Shown here: positions 34,945 to 44,258 of the stretch, one piece after another
Position numbering within the stretch: the first letter of the stretch is position 1
How the letters are laid out: the number at the start of each line of letters is the position of its first letter
Assembly (NCBI GenBank): GCA_016285885.1
Contig: JAEERP010000005.1
Span: 1-64,000, forward strand
Source of the DNA: Paludibacteraceae bacterium
GTDB taxonomy: Bacteria; Bacteroidota; Bacteroidia; Bacteroidales; Paludibacteraceae
Length of the DNA stretch: 64,000 nt
Reading direction: 5' to 3'
Program-made: the position numbers and the translations under genes
The notes under the pieces: model-generated
The model's database searches: none
Told to the model about the DNA's origin: nothing
The model's input: the letters and a program-made list of their open reading frames with translations, nothing else

Positions 34945-36870
34945 TTACGATTCAGCAGATTTTCCCGCTTCTTCGTCCAAAGCAGAGAATCTACTGTTAT
35001 TACTAATAAATTCGGGCACGATCTTTTTGAGCATCGCCACGATGGCAAAGTCATCGCAAGAGTCCAATGTCTCTTTCAGATCACGCATGTACACGTTAAG
35101 TGTTTGAGGATCGCAAGGACTAATCTTAGCCCTCAGGATCTTTGGGTGGGAAGTAGGCGACGCCTTTTCCCTATCGGACAAGACCTCCTCGTACAGCTTT
35201 TCGCCAGGGCGGAGGCCAATTTCCTTGATCTCGACGTGATACGCCTTTGACAAGCGAATCATGTTGGCAGCCAAATCATAGATCCTCACAGGCTCACCCA
35301 TATCGAAGAGATAAATCTCACCCGTCTCCCCAATAACGGCGGACTCCAACACCAAGGAGCAAGCCTCTGGTATGGTCATGAAGAAACGGACAATATCCTT
35401 GTGGGTAAGGGTAACCGGTCCGCCCTCCTCGATCTGTCTGCGGAACAAAGGAATGACAGAGCCGCTCGACCCCAGCACATTGCCGAAACGGGTCGTGACG
35501 AAAGAGGTGGAGACATTGGAGAAAGACTGAACATACATCTCGGCCAAACGTTTGGTCGCCCCCATCACATTCGTAGGGTTCACCGCCTTGTCCGTCGAAA
35601 TCATCACGAAATGGCTCACACCATACTCGACAGAGAGGTCAGCCAGCAATTTAGTGCCAAAGACATTCATGCGGACAGCCTCGTAAACATTCTCCTCCAT
35701 CAAAGGCACATGTTTATAAGCGGCGGCATGGAAAACTATCGTAGGATGGAAAGTCTCAAAGACATTTCTCATGCGGACCTCATCCCTCACGTCCGCGATA
35801 ACGAACTTCAGCTTATCGGAACCAGATGTTAGCCCATACTCTTTGCTCATAGAGAACTGCACATCGAAGGTCGAAGACTCAGATTGGTCAAGGGAGACGA
35901 TTTTTTTCGCCTCGCTCGCCATCACCTGCCTGACGATTTCCTGGCCGATAGAGCCCGAAGCGCCCGTCACCAGCACCACCTGATCCTTCAGGAAAGAGCG
36001 GACCTCCTCACGTTTCAGGAGCACAGGCTCACGTCCCAGCAGATCCTCTATTTTCATGTTTTTCAGTTGGTCTGCCCGGAAGGTGCCACTCATCCACGTA
36101 TTAGGGGCAGGAGTGGACAAGACGTTCAGTCCCAATTTCATGCCTTCGGCGATCACCATACGTTTCTTGTCAGCTGAAATATTCGGCATGGCCAGCACCA
36201 ACGTGTCCACATTGTATCGTTCGACAGATTCGGCAGAAAGGCCCTCCGCCACCGAGAGCACCGGCACACCGTCCATCACCTTGCCCGACTTGGCGAAATC
36301 GTCATCCACAAAGAAAGGGATCTTGAATCGTACCGTATCGTCAGACTGCAGAACATTCTTCGTCACGCTTCCCATGGAGCCCGCGCCATAGATAACGACC
36401 ACCCGTTTTTGTCTTTCCCCATTCCGTTTACCAACGAAATAGACAAACTTTATCACTAAACGGAGCACCACAATAAAGAGGGCCACCACAGCGGTCAGCA
36501 TAAGCATCTCCGCCACAGACGGCAAGCTTGCCAACCATTGAGGAGCGAAAGAAGAGAGCCCCCATCGCAGCAACATGTACAATGCAAAGCACATGACGCA
36601 AGAGCCTATAATGCGGGCGATATCATAGAAACCGGTGTGTCGAATCAATCCAACATATGTACGGACAACCATGAAAGAGATGCAGAACAAAACGACCACG
36701 ATGGCAATGTCATGAAAACCAAAGCCATCATACAACGATCTATAACGTATTAATAAAAATACGACAACCGCTATCAGCAGATCAAACGCTAATACAAAAT
36801 ATTTCGAAGGCGACCATTGCCCATACAAAGTGTACAACCTGCAGAACGCCTTTCCAAAGAAATCAGCCAT
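34945..36870 (-). CDS. Membrane-bound UDP-HexNAc 4,6-dehydratase (WbpM/PglF/CapD-like)
   Basis: This 641-residue protein has four N-terminal transmembrane helices (about 25-140), a first Rossmann domain (GAGSMGS, residue 162) and a catalytic SDR domain starting at TGASGSIG (302). STDKAVNP (425) and VMGATKR (435-441) show the methionine-lysine form of the active site typical of WbpM/PglF, which replaces the usual tyrosine. The product is a UDP-4-keto-6-deoxy-HexNAc for the aminotransferase at 36989. It has its own promoter after a terminator, so it may be expressed apart from the upstream locus. Confidence 0.9.
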   Translation of the reverse strand: MADFFGKAFCRLYTLYGQWSPSKYFVLAFDLLIAVVVFLLIRYRSLYDGFGFHDIAIVVVLFCISFMVVRTYVGLIRHTGFYDIARIIGSCVMCFALYMLLRWGLSSFAPQWLASLPSVAEMLMLTAVVALFIVVLRLVIKFVYFVGKRNGERQKRVVVIYGAGSMGSVTKNVLQSDDTVRFKIPFFVDDDFAKSGKVMDGVPVLSVAEGLSAESVERYNVDTLVLAMPNISADKKRMVIAEGMKLGLNVLSTPAPNTWMSGTFRADQLKNMKIEDLLGREPVLLKREEVRSFLKDQVVLVTGASGSIGQEIVRQVMASEAKKIVSLDQSESSTFDVQFSMSKEYGLTSGSDKLKFVIADVRDEVRMRNVFETFHPTIVFHAAAYKHVPLMEENVYEAVRMNVFGTKLLADLSVEYGVSHFVMISTDKAVNPTNVMGATKRLAEMYVQSFSNVSTSFVTTRFGNVLGSSGSVIPLFRRQIEEGGPVTLTHKDIVRFFMTIPEACSLVLESAVIGETGEIYLFDMGEPVRIYDLAANMIRLSKAYHVEIKEIGLRPGEKLYEEVLSDREKASPTSHPKILRAKISPCDPQTLNVYMRDLKETLDSCDDFAIVAMLKKIVPEFISNNSRFSALDEEAGKSAES

Positions 36871-36922
36871 ACATCATATCTCTTCCAACAACAAACACGT
36901 AAGACACATCTAAAAAGACTTG

Positions 36923-36953
36923 CAAAGATATAAAAAAGGCTTGCCAAACACAA
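36923..36953 (-). promoter_or_regulatory. Internal promoter for the dehydratase-manA segment
   Basis: On the minus strand TTG (36953-36951), a 20-nt spacer and TATCTTTG (36930-36923) match the Bacteroidota consensus. It overlaps the terminator hairpin of the preceding gene. Confidence 0.6.
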
Positions 36954-36972
36954 TTTTAGCAAGCCTTTTTTA
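36932..36972 (-). terminator. Rho-independent terminator after the aminotransferase
   Basis: On the minus strand an 11-13-bp perfect stem (AAAAGGCTTGC / GCAAGCCTTTT) with a 14-nt loop is followed by a T-rich tract. It lies 17 nt past the aminotransferase stop and divides the polysaccharide locus into two transcription units. Confidence 0.85.
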
Positions 36973-36988
36973 TGCCTAAAAGCAATTA

Positions 36989-38131
36989 TCACAAAACGGA
37001 TTTAACCAAGTCCACAATACACCTCACATCCTCCTCACTCACGCAAGGGCCAGACGGCAAACACAGTCCTCGTCCGAACAGTGCTTCGCTCACCCCGTTG
37101 AGGAACCTCGGTGCAGTTTCGAAAACAGGCTGTAAATGAAGTGGTTTCCACAACGGGCGGGACTCAACCCCAGCCCGTTCCAACACCTGCCGAACATCCT
37201 CGACCTTGCAACGCAACGAAGCATCCAAAAGGATTGTATTCAACCAATAATTGGAATCGGATCCGTCCGTCGGGTTCAAATGCACCTCCACTCCACCCAC
37301 TTCAGAGAAGAGGCGGGCATAGAGAGAGGCTAGCCGCTGATGATGTCGAATATGCTCCTCCGCCACATGCATCTGGCCACGTCCGATGCCGGCACACACA
37401 TTGCTCAGGCGATAATTATACCCGATCTTCTCATGCTGGTAGTACGGGAAAGGCTCCCGCGCCTGCGTGGCGTAGAACAAGACACGTCGCTTCGTCTCCT
37501 CGTCCGGACATACCAAAGCGCCCCCACCAGAGGTAGTGATCATCTTATTGCCGTTGAAGCTCAACACCCCGAATTGTCCGAACGTGCCGCAAAGTCTCCC
37601 CTTGTATTTCGAGCCAAAAGCCTCCGCGGCATCCTCCACAACCGGTATTCCATAACGTTGAGCAATCGGCAATATCTCTTCATATTTAGGAGGCATACCA
37701 TATAGGCAAACCAGCACGATGGCCTTGGGCAAACGTCCCGTGCGGGAAAGACGGTCCTTGATCGCCTCCTCCAACAAGTTCGGATCCATGTTCCATGTGT
37801 CTGGCTCGCTATCCACGAAAACGGGCGTAGCACCTTGATACACAATAGGATTGCACGATGCGGCAAAAGTGAAGCTTTGGCAAATCACCTCGTCTCCCGG
37901 CTTCACATCCAAGGCGACCAAAGAGAGGTGGACAGCGGCAGTGCCGGACGACAGGGCCGCCACACGTTTCCCTTCACCGAGGAAAGACTCCAAGTCCGAC
38001 TCGAAAGCATCCACATTGGGACCAAGCGGAACCACCCAATTCGTATCGAACGCCTCCTTGACATATTTTTGTTCCCAGCCCTCCTCACTCATGTGGGCAA
38101 GGCATAGATTAATGCGTTTCTTTTCTTCCAT
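36989..38131 (-). CDS. DegT/DnrJ/EryC1/StrS-type sugar aminotransferase (PglE-like)
   Basis: This PLP enzyme transfers an amino group to a nucleotide-linked 4-keto sugar. The 380-residue protein shows the N-terminal LAHMSEEGWEQKYVKEAFD, SSGTAAVHLSL near residue 61, the aspartate segment VVEDAAEAFGSKYKGR near 164, and the PLP-binding lysine K196 in FNGNKMITTSGGG. PglE and WeeJ/WbpE-like proteins of this family act after PglF/WbpM-type dehydratases, and one is encoded next door. The ATG at 38131 follows a GTG at 38134. An acetyltransferase of PglD type is not adjacent. Confidence 0.9.
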   Translation of the reverse strand: MEEKKRINLCLAHMSEEGWEQKYVKEAFDTNWVVPLGPNVDAFESDLESFLGEGKRVAALSSGTAAVHLSLVALDVKPGDEVICQSFTFAASCNPIVYQGATPVFVDSEPDTWNMDPNLLEEAIKDRLSRTGRLPKAIVLVCLYGMPPKYEEILPIAQRYGIPVVEDAAEAFGSKYKGRLCGTFGQFGVLSFNGNKMITTSGGGALVCPDEETKRRVLFYATQAREPFPYYQHEKIGYNYRLSNVCAGIGRGQMHVAEEHIRHHQRLASLYARLFSEVGGVEVHLNPTDGSDSNYWLNTILLDASLRCKVEDVRQVLERAGVESRPLWKPLHLQPVFETAPRFLNGVSEALFGRGLCLPSGPCVSEEDVRCIVDLVKSVL

Positions 38132-38150
38132 CACAAATAATCGTCAAGCG

Positions 38151-38759
38151 TCAAACATATTCTCCATTGAAAAGCACCTTCTTCCCTAACAATGTGGCGA
38201 ATATAATCTTAATATCCATCCAAAAAGAATAATGATGCAAATAATACCTGTTGAGCCGCACCTTGTCAGGATAGATCACCTCATCATGGTACTGCAGAGG
38301 ATTTTCCATACTAGCCAACAGTTCCTCCTCGTTCCTATACTTCAACGTGGCAGGGCCCGTGATACCCGGCAGCAGATGAAGGATCTCCCTATCCGCACCC
38401 ACCAAACGGTCCGCATAGCCAGGCACATCCGGGCGAGGACCAACAAAGCTCATATTGCCCACCAACACATCCCACAGTTCCGGCAGCTCGTCCAGTTTAT
38501 AGCGGCGAAGGAATGCGCCCAGCTTTGTGACACGTCGATCGCCCTTCACCGTGATGGAGGTTCCCCGTGCCCCATTCGACATTGTACGAAACTTGTGGAT
38601 AACGAACAGTTTTCCATCCTTCCCCACCCTCTGTTGAAGGAAAAAGACAGGAGCCCCATCCACTATCCAAACCATCAAACCTATTAGCAGCAGGAACCAA
38701 GAGCACAAGATCAGGCCTGCCAAAGCGAATATTCTATCAAACCAAAACTTCAACGTCAT
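38151..38759 (-). CDS. Initiating sugar-phosphate transferase (PglC-like monotopic PGT)
   Basis: This enzyme transfers sugar-1-phosphate from a UDP-sugar to undecaprenyl phosphate, starting repeat-unit assembly. The 202-residue protein has a single N-terminal reentrant helix (FALAGLILCSWFLLLIGLM), KFRTMSNGARG, the catalytic DELPELWDVLVGNMSFVGPR with its D-E pair, and LLPGITGPATLKYRNEEELL. The small size and lack of extra helices fit PglC rather than WcaJ/WbaP. Next to the PglF- and PglE-like genes, the likely substrate is a UDP-di-N-acetylated trideoxyhexose; this is inference. Confidence 0.9.
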   Translation of the reverse strand: MTLKFWFDRIFALAGLILCSWFLLLIGLMVWIVDGAPVFFLQQRVGKDGKLFVIHKFRTMSNGARGTSITVKGDRRVTKLGAFLRRYKLDELPELWDVLVGNMSFVGPRPDVPGYADRLVGADREILHLLPGITGPATLKYRNEEELLASMENPLQYHDEVIYPDKVRLNRYYLHHYSFWMDIKIIFATLLGKKVLFNGEYV

Positions 38760-38775
38760 ACCATTAATTCTAAAA

Positions 38776-39615
38776 TCAATTCAAATCAACCACATTCATG
38801 TTCCAATCACACCTACCCGCCGCCGTGCGAATGTCCACAAAAGGTCCACATTCATCCAAGAGTCTGCGGAATTTAGCGAAAGCGCCCGATATGCCATAGT
38901 AGGTCTTGAAGCGCCGTTCCAAGGGCAATTCACGAACAACCGGTTGCTCCGCATCGAAGTCCTGCGTATGGAAATAGCAAAGATTATAATTCTTTTGGGA
39001 CATCCAACGCTTGACCAGCGGGAAAGGGAAAAAGCGGAAATAGCCACCCCCGGAAAAGACGATCCGTTTAGAGAAAAGGCTCCGCACACTCACGGGGAAC
39101 TCTCTGATTGAATGGTCGCCCACCCGACAAAGCACGGGCTCATCCTTCCCGAAGTCAGGGAATCCGCCGAACGAATGTGTGGACGGGAAGATAGAACTAT
39201 CATACTTGAACCCCATACGAGCCAACTCTTCCAACACCCAGACATTCTCTCTGCCCACGCTCCACGCAGGCGCACGGTAGGCGTCCACCTCCGCGCCGAT
39301 CACATCTTCCAGCAGATGCTTCGCCCGTTTCGTTTCCTCCACAAACGAGTTCCTCGAAAGGCCTTTCAATAATCCATGCTGATACGAGTGGCAACCGATA
39401 TGATGCCCCATGGAATGAATCTTACGGATCAATTCAGGATGGTGGTCCGCCACCCATCCCAAACAAAAGAAAGTGGCCGTCACCTGCCTTTTCTCCAGCT
39501 CCTCCAATATCTTATCCATCCATGGCTGCAAGCGGTACTCGTACTTATCCCAATCCATGTCTGTCCAGACACAGTTGCAATACCAATCCTCCACATCGAA
39601 GGTCAAAACATTCAT
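38776..39615 (-). CDS. Polysaccharide deacetylase (DUF3473 type)
   Basis: This 279-residue NodB-fold enzyme carries the metal-site motifs TFDVEDWYCN (residue 5), ATFFCLGWVADHHPEL and HHIGCHSYQHGLL, plus YRAPAWSVG and the C-terminal SGGGYFRFFP, CYFHTQDFD and FKTYYG segments typical of DUF3473 deacetylases found in exopolysaccharide loci. It would remove acetyl groups from a nascent glycan. The ATG at 39615 is chosen because a GGAGGA ribosome site lies 6 nt upstream; the GTG at 39630 lies within it. The ATP-grasp gene ends 18 nt upstream of this start. Confidence 0.88.
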   Translation of the reverse strand: MNVLTFDVEDWYCNCVWTDMDWDKYEYRLQPWMDKILEELEKRQVTATFFCLGWVADHHPELIRKIHSMGHHIGCHSYQHGLLKGLSRNSFVEETKRAKHLLEDVIGAEVDAYRAPAWSVGRENVWVLEELARMGFKYDSSIFPSTHSFGGFPDFGKDEPVLCRVGDHSIREFPVSVRSLFSKRIVFSGGGYFRFFPFPLVKRWMSQKNYNLCYFHTQDFDAEQPVVRELPLERRFKTYYGISGAFAKFRRLLDECGPFVDIRTAAGRCDWNMNVVDLN

Positions 39616-39633
39616 ACACACATCCTCCACAGA

Positions 39634-40788
39634 CTAATTCATGCCAGATTTTTGCGCCCTGAACGACTTTGAGAAGAACTTTCGAGCCCCCTCCAGCATA
39701 GAGCAAGCAAAAGCTTTCGCATCATAACGACCACCCTCCTGATAGAACAAGTTCTTTCCCCCAAAGCGGAACCAGGAGGGAGTCGCTTTAAAACGATTAG
39801 GAGAGCGCAGGAACCATACCAAATCCAACCCGAGAAAGCGCAAAATCTTCCCTGGGGAATAGACATACGGTGTCGCATCTCCTTTCAATGCATCCGAGAC
39901 GATCAACATCGGAAAATTGACGCCAGAGACCTCCGCCGCACGAAGGCAAGCAGGCAAGCGAGGGTTCAGTTCCACCAAACGGAAATCACCATCATCGCCC
40001 TCCAGCACATCAAAATCAGCGAAGCCAACCCAGTCCAACTTATCGAGCGTCTCCTCGCAGATTCGCAGCAGGTCATTCTGTTCCACCGTGATCCCGCAAC
40101 AGCTGCTACCCCCATTTATAGGGTAATAACGAAGTATTTTCAAAATGCAATGATTCACAAAGCGGCCATTGACATCCCTGTACAACATCACGTTATAGTA
40201 ATAATCCTTCACGCAGATGTACTCCTGCAGGGTACATGCGCCATAAGAGGAGACCACCCAAGGCAACACAGCATCCAGTTCCTCCGCACTCCTGACCAGC
40301 GTGAGACCCCGCGCCCCCGCGGCATGATTGGGTTTAATGAGCAATGGGAAAACCAGTCCGTCATGTTCATTCCCCTCCCCTTTCAGGGCTATTGTCTTCG
40401 GATGAGGCAGTGCATTCTTTTCGCAGAAGGAGATGAAGGAAGACTTGTCGCTTACCATCGAGAAGAGAGAGTCTTCCGCCACGGCGCACTTCACCTCCGA
40501 ACCATTTTCAAGCCAAGCTTTACATCGACTCAAACATGCCGCCTGTTCATCCTCCATAGGGATTATCACATCGATGGATTCCTCCTCGACGATGCGTGAT
40601 AACAGAGGGAAAAGACGTTCGGGATCACTATCATCCTCCAGCTCAATGTGTTTATCGATGAAACGAGACCGAGAGGCCACACGATCTCCCTTGGTCGCCA
40701 TCACCACACGGCAACCCGACAACTGCAGGGAATGTGCAGCGGACAAAGCCTGCAGACCTCCACCGAAAATCAGCACATTAGCCATCAT
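39634..40788 (-). CDS. ATP-grasp domain protein
   Basis: This 384-residue protein begins with a pre-ATP-grasp Rossmann segment (LIFGGGLQALSAAHSLQLSG). The ATP-grasp fold follows, with PLLIKPNHAAGARGLTLVRS near residue 150, LQEYICVKDYYYN near 190 and the magnesium-site VELNPRLPACLRAAE near 275. ATP-grasp enzymes join a carboxylate to an amine or similar acceptor. In a glycan locus a likely task is adding an amino acid or similar group to a sugar, but the substrate is not deducible. It overlaps the preceding gene by 4 nt (ATGA). Confidence 0.85.
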   Translation of the reverse strand: MMANVLIFGGGLQALSAAHSLQLSGCRVVMATKGDRVASRSRFIDKHIELEDDSDPERLFPLLSRIVEEESIDVIIPMEDEQAACLSRCKAWLENGSEVKCAVAEDSLFSMVSDKSSFISFCEKNALPHPKTIALKGEGNEHDGLVFPLLIKPNHAAGARGLTLVRSAEELDAVLPWVVSSYGACTLQEYICVKDYYYNVMLYRDVNGRFVNHCILKILRYYPINGGSSCCGITVEQNDLLRICEETLDKLDWVGFADFDVLEGDDGDFRLVELNPRLPACLRAAEVSGVNFPMLIVSDALKGDATPYVYSPGKILRFLGLDLVWFLRSPNRFKATPSWFRFGGKNLFYQEGGRYDAKAFACSMLEGARKFFSKSFRAQKSGMN

Positions 40789-41837
40789 ATTTTCCTTCCA
40801 TACAAGCGTTTAAAGAATCCGTTCAAACAAAGCATCAGCAAAGAGGTGAGCAAAACGACGGCCACAAAAGCGAGAAACGCATATAACACCGAGCGATTAA
40901 CATCCACTGGCAACACCCCAAAGAGTCTTGCCACAAGCAAGACCATCACCCCCTTTATCGGGTTATGGATCGCCATCACAGTGAAACTATTTTCTCCCCA
41001 CCATCTCAGCCATCGGAAAATTCCACGATCAGAAGTGACATGTTGAATCCAAAGGCAAAGAAGAAGCGTCGCCACGATTCCACAAAACGCATTGAAGTAG
41101 AATAGAAGCGCCGAATTTCCCAGCAAAGCATGTCCCATCGTAACCCTTCCATTCCACCCTGCCCCCAAGCATAAAAAGGCGAAACATCCTATCATGACAC
41201 ACGAATAAAATCCTCTGTGGGAAGAGAACTTTTGCATCAAAAGAGGGAGTCCGCCCATCTTCTCGACGAGTATATTCCCTCCCGCATAAAAAGGGAATGC
41301 CAAGAATGCGACATCCAAGCTCCACGGCAAGGTGGTGAAATCATAAAAAGGGTTATCGCACACCAACCAACAGCCTACAAGAGCAAAGAGGAGCGCAATT
41401 AATATGCGGATTCTTCCTGAACAACCTCGGAAGAAGAAATAGAACATCTCCACGACAAAGAGGCAAGGAACGAACCACAAGGGCACATTATGCACCAAGT
41501 ATCCTTCCGAGCCACGGGCAAGGATTGTCTCCAGCAAAGGCTTCCAGCACCCATCCATCGACTGATGGGAGATGCGCAAAAAGAAAACCCAAAACGCCCA
41601 GGTTAGGACAGAAAATATCGCATAAGGGATAAGCAAAGAGGAAACACGTCGTTTCAGGAAAGCGAGGGTTCCCTCATAGCGGTCCTTTGAGAAGACCATG
41701 CCGCTCAGGAAGAAGAAAAGCGGTATGTGGAAAGCATAAACCATCTTCGCACTCCATCCCGCATACATGACATGCCCCCATATCACACAGAGCATACCTA
41801 TTCCCTTTGCATAATCTATGTATTCAAATCGCCTCAT
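40785..41837 (-). CDS. Acyltransferase-3 family membrane O-acyltransferase
   Basis: This 350-residue protein has about ten transmembrane helices and begins MRRFEYIDYAKGIGMLCVIWGHV, the family signature in which R/Y-x-D-x-x-K and a later histidine form the catalytic site. FHIPLFFFLSGMVFSKDRY follows near residue 36. Such proteins acetylate sugars on polysaccharides or lipid-linked units. The ATG at 41837 is used; the open frame reaches 41978 but the extra 47 residues lie within the glycosyltransferase gene upstream and look non-native. It follows the GT2 gene by 5 nt. Confidence 0.88.
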   Translation of the reverse strand: MRRFEYIDYAKGIGMLCVIWGHVMYAGWSAKMVYAFHIPLFFFLSGMVFSKDRYEGTLAFLKRRVSSLLIPYAIFSVLTWAFWVFFLRISHQSMDGCWKPLLETILARGSEGYLVHNVPLWFVPCLFVVEMFYFFFRGCSGRIRILIALLFALVGCWLVCDNPFYDFTTLPWSLDVAFLAFPFYAGGNILVEKMGGLPLLMQKFSSHRGFYSCVMIGCFAFLCLGAGWNGRVTMGHALLGNSALLFYFNAFCGIVATLLLCLWIQHVTSDRGIFRWLRWWGENSFTVMAIHNPIKGVMVLLVARLFGVLPVDVNRSVLYAFLAFVAVVLLTSLLMLCLNGFFKRLYGRKI

Positions 41838-41842
41838 TCCAA

Positions 41843-42622
41843 CTAAACTTCCACGGCAATCCGTCTTTTCGTGAACCAAACCTTCTTCACCACCCCAAAG
41901 ACAAGGTTCATACCCGTCCAGAAAAGAGAAACGACAACATTCCTCCCCTCCGAGAGGCGGAACATACGATAGTGCCACTTGATCAAAGAGAGATAACTAT
42001 GATTGCTGATCGAGCCCTTTCTGACCCGATAAGTAGCCAGGTCCTCATCCAGCAGATAGCAGTCCGCCAGGGCAGACACTTTCAGCCACATCGCATAGTC
42101 GTTATTCTTTTTCAAGTCAGCCACCTGAATCAAGCCCACCACAGACGAATCGTACATGACGGAAAGGCATCCCGGCCAACAAAAGCAGTACATGCCCCAT
42201 TTCGTGATGCGGCGGGGCCCCGTCACATAGCGGTTGATTGGGGTAGCGTCTTCCGCCATGAAGCCCCTCCCCGTATAGGAGAAGGCATATCCGTTCTCCC
42301 TCATGAAAGCCAATTGATGCTCCAGTTTAAGCGGAGACCAAACATCATCCGCATCCAAGAAAGCGATCCATCGACCACGGGCCTCACGCAAGGCAAGATT
42401 TCTCGAGACCGCCGCCCCCGAGCGCACCTCATTCCTTAGGCAGCGGATACGAGGGTCGCCGAAGCCCTCCGCACAGGCTAAAGAGCCATCCGAGGAAGCA
42501 TCATCCACAACGATCATCTCCCAGTTCGGATAGGACTGCGCACGCACGCTCTCAATCGCTTCCCTCAAGAAAGTGGCGCAATTGTAGGCCGGGGTGATGA
42601 TAGAGACTAAATCATTCGTCAT
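41843..42622 (-). CDS. Family 2 glycosyltransferase
   Basis: This inverting GT-A enzyme of 259 residues begins LVSIITPAYNCATFLREAI. It has VDDASSDGS near residue 40 and the DXD metal motif in AFLDADDVWSPLKLEHQ near 90, then a hydrophobic C-terminal third. It would add one sugar of the repeat unit on the cytosolic side of the membrane. Donor and acceptor cannot be read from sequence. It lies 45 nt downstream of the acyltransferase gene. Confidence 0.9.
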   Translation of the reverse strand: MTNDLVSIITPAYNCATFLREAIESVRAQSYPNWEMIVVDDASSDGSLACAEGFGDPRIRCLRNEVRSGAAVSRNLALREARGRWIAFLDADDVWSPLKLEHQLAFMRENGYAFSYTGRGFMAEDATPINRYVTGPRRITKWGMYCFCWPGCLSVMYDSSVVGLIQVADLKKNNDYAMWLKVSALADCYLLDEDLATYRVRKGSISNHSYLSLIKWHYRMFRLSEGRNVVVSLFWTGMNLVFGVVKKVWFTKRRIAVEV

Positions 42623-42667
42623 ACCCTACTCGTTCAGATGAATCTCAAGTACAATTGGAAGGAGACA

Positions 42668-43165
42668 TCACTCATCCCCAAGAATCCGGCAGGGCACGCC
42701 AACCGCCTTACAACCTGCAGGGATAGACCTATTGACCAAAGACATAGCCCCCACCACGGCATTCTCGCCAATCTCGATGTCCGTCCGAGCCATCACTGAA
42801 GCCCGCATGCCAATATACGCATTCCTCCTTATGATGATACGGTTATGTCCTTGTCCACGCCCATGGCAAGCGAAGAAAACGCCATAAGAGATGGTGACAT
42901 CATCCTCAATCGTCAGCAGGTCATAACACTTGTCATCCAAATAGCAACGCATACCGATGAAGACATGTTTGCCGATCTTATACCCACAGAGGCGGTATAA
43001 GAAGACACGCACGCAATTCCACGGCAGGTAAGGGATAAAAGCGGCGGAAAACCACTTACGGATGGGGATGGTGAAGGCTCTCCACAAAGAGTAATTCCAG
43101 TAATAAGGGATATCCTCCTCCTTCACATTCCTATGGGTCATTTTATACAAAAGCTTCAGCACCAT
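42668..43165 (-). CDS. Hexapeptide-repeat acyltransferase
   Basis: This 165-residue protein has a left-handed beta-helix with repeats such as IGKHVFIGMRCYLDD, IEDDVTISYGVFFACHGRG, IIIRRNAYIGMRASVMA and IEIGENAVVGAMSLV, ending VGVPCRILG. The histidine in ACHGRG is the usual catalytic base position. It resembles WcaF/NodL-type sugar O-acetyltransferases. It could also provide the missing N-acetyltransferase step of a PglD-like pathway, which I regard as less likely from its N-terminal sequence. ATG 43165 is preferred over GTG 43171. Confidence 0.85.
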   Translation of the reverse strand: MVLKLLYKMTHRNVKEEDIPYYWNYSLWRAFTIPIRKWFSAAFIPYLPWNCVRVFLYRLCGYKIGKHVFIGMRCYLDDKCYDLLTIEDDVTISYGVFFACHGRGQGHNRIIIRRNAYIGMRASVMARTDIEIGENAVVGAMSLVNRSIPAGCKAVGVPCRILGDE

Positions 43166-43184
43166 ATTCACAAACGATTAACAA

Positions 43185-44258
43185 TTAGAGAGACAAGACT
43201 AAATCCACCCACTCATTCGGGTGATCCATCACAGAACATTTCGGTATGGCACGTATTCGATCTATCTTTTCTTGGGTTAACTCATCAGACAATCCATTCA
43301 CCAAGGCGACGACCTGCGTCTCGTCAGAAGCATCCACCGTCAAACCGACGCCCCATTGTTCCACCCGTTCCGCCAAGAAAGTACCCTTCGAGACGATGAT
43401 AGGGGTTTCGAAATAGATGGCTTCGTATAACTTATTGGGCTCCGCATAGCGCACGTTCTCATAATCCGTATCATAAGCGGCCAGGACCCAATCCAATCCC
43501 GCATAGATAGCAGGCAGATCACGGGGGGTCTTGTAGGGACCATGGAAATGACAATTGCTCAGACGGGTTAGCGGCTCGAACAATTGGCTGTCACGCTCTG
43601 AGGGGAAATCCCCATAGAAATGGAACTCATGTTGAGGGAAGTGAGCGCAGAATTGATTGACGAAAGCAAGAATCGTCTTAAAACGGATTCTCCCCACAAA
43701 ACCAATTCGAAGGTTATCATGAGTAATCTTCTGGACGGAAGGATAGTCCACCACCGAAGGGTCCAGTCTATTCGGCACGACAGAGACATTGTCCGGGCAG
43801 TTGTCCCCGAAATGGTAACGAAGGAAACCCTCCGAGGTGAGTACCGTCCGGCGTGAGTTCATGATCAAACGTTTATCCACAAGTTTCATCCAAGCACGTG
43901 CGAAAGGGTTTGACCAATAGGTATGCACTAAATCGCACTCCTCGTAGACGTATGGTCTGTTGTAGAAACGTAAGCGAAACATCAGAGCGACATCCAATCC
44001 GAACAGATAGTAAAGATCAGCATCCGCAGAAGAAACCTTTCCCATAGACTTCAGCATAAGAGGGATACGTTTCAGGTAAGGAAGGTCGTTCGGGAAAGAT
44101 CCGATGATCTCAATAGGAAACCCCACCTCCGAATTAAACACATCCGAAGAGCGATTGAAGGCATACACCCTCACGTCGACGCCACGTTGGATAAACGACC
44201 GTACGCGAATAATGCTCCGCTGGTTTTGGAGAGATCCTAAAACAAAAACGATTTTCAT
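43185..44258 (-). CDS. Glycosyltransferase (GT4-like)
   Basis: This 357-residue GT-B protein starts MKIVFVLGSLQNQRSIIRV and contains GFVGRIRFKTI near residue 186, HFHGPYKTPRDLPAIYAGLD near 240 and the donor-site AEPNKLYEAIYFETPIIVS near 285. The glutamate pattern E-x7-E there is typical of retaining GT4 enzymes. It overlaps the upstream glycosyltransferase by 4 nt (ATGA). Specific sugar unknown. Confidence 0.86.
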   Translation of the reverse strand: MKIVFVLGSLQNQRSIIRVRSFIQRGVDVRVYAFNRSSDVFNSEVGFPIEIIGSFPNDLPYLKRIPLMLKSMGKVSSADADLYYLFGLDVALMFRLRFYNRPYVYEECDLVHTYWSNPFARAWMKLVDKRLIMNSRRTVLTSEGFLRYHFGDNCPDNVSVVPNRLDPSVVDYPSVQKITHDNLRIGFVGRIRFKTILAFVNQFCAHFPQHEFHFYGDFPSERDSQLFEPLTRLSNCHFHGPYKTPRDLPAIYAGLDWVLAAYDTDYENVRYAEPNKLYEAIYFETPIIVSKGTFLAERVEQWGVGLTVDASDETQVVALVNGLSDELTQEKIDRIRAIPKCSVMDHPNEWVDLVLSL

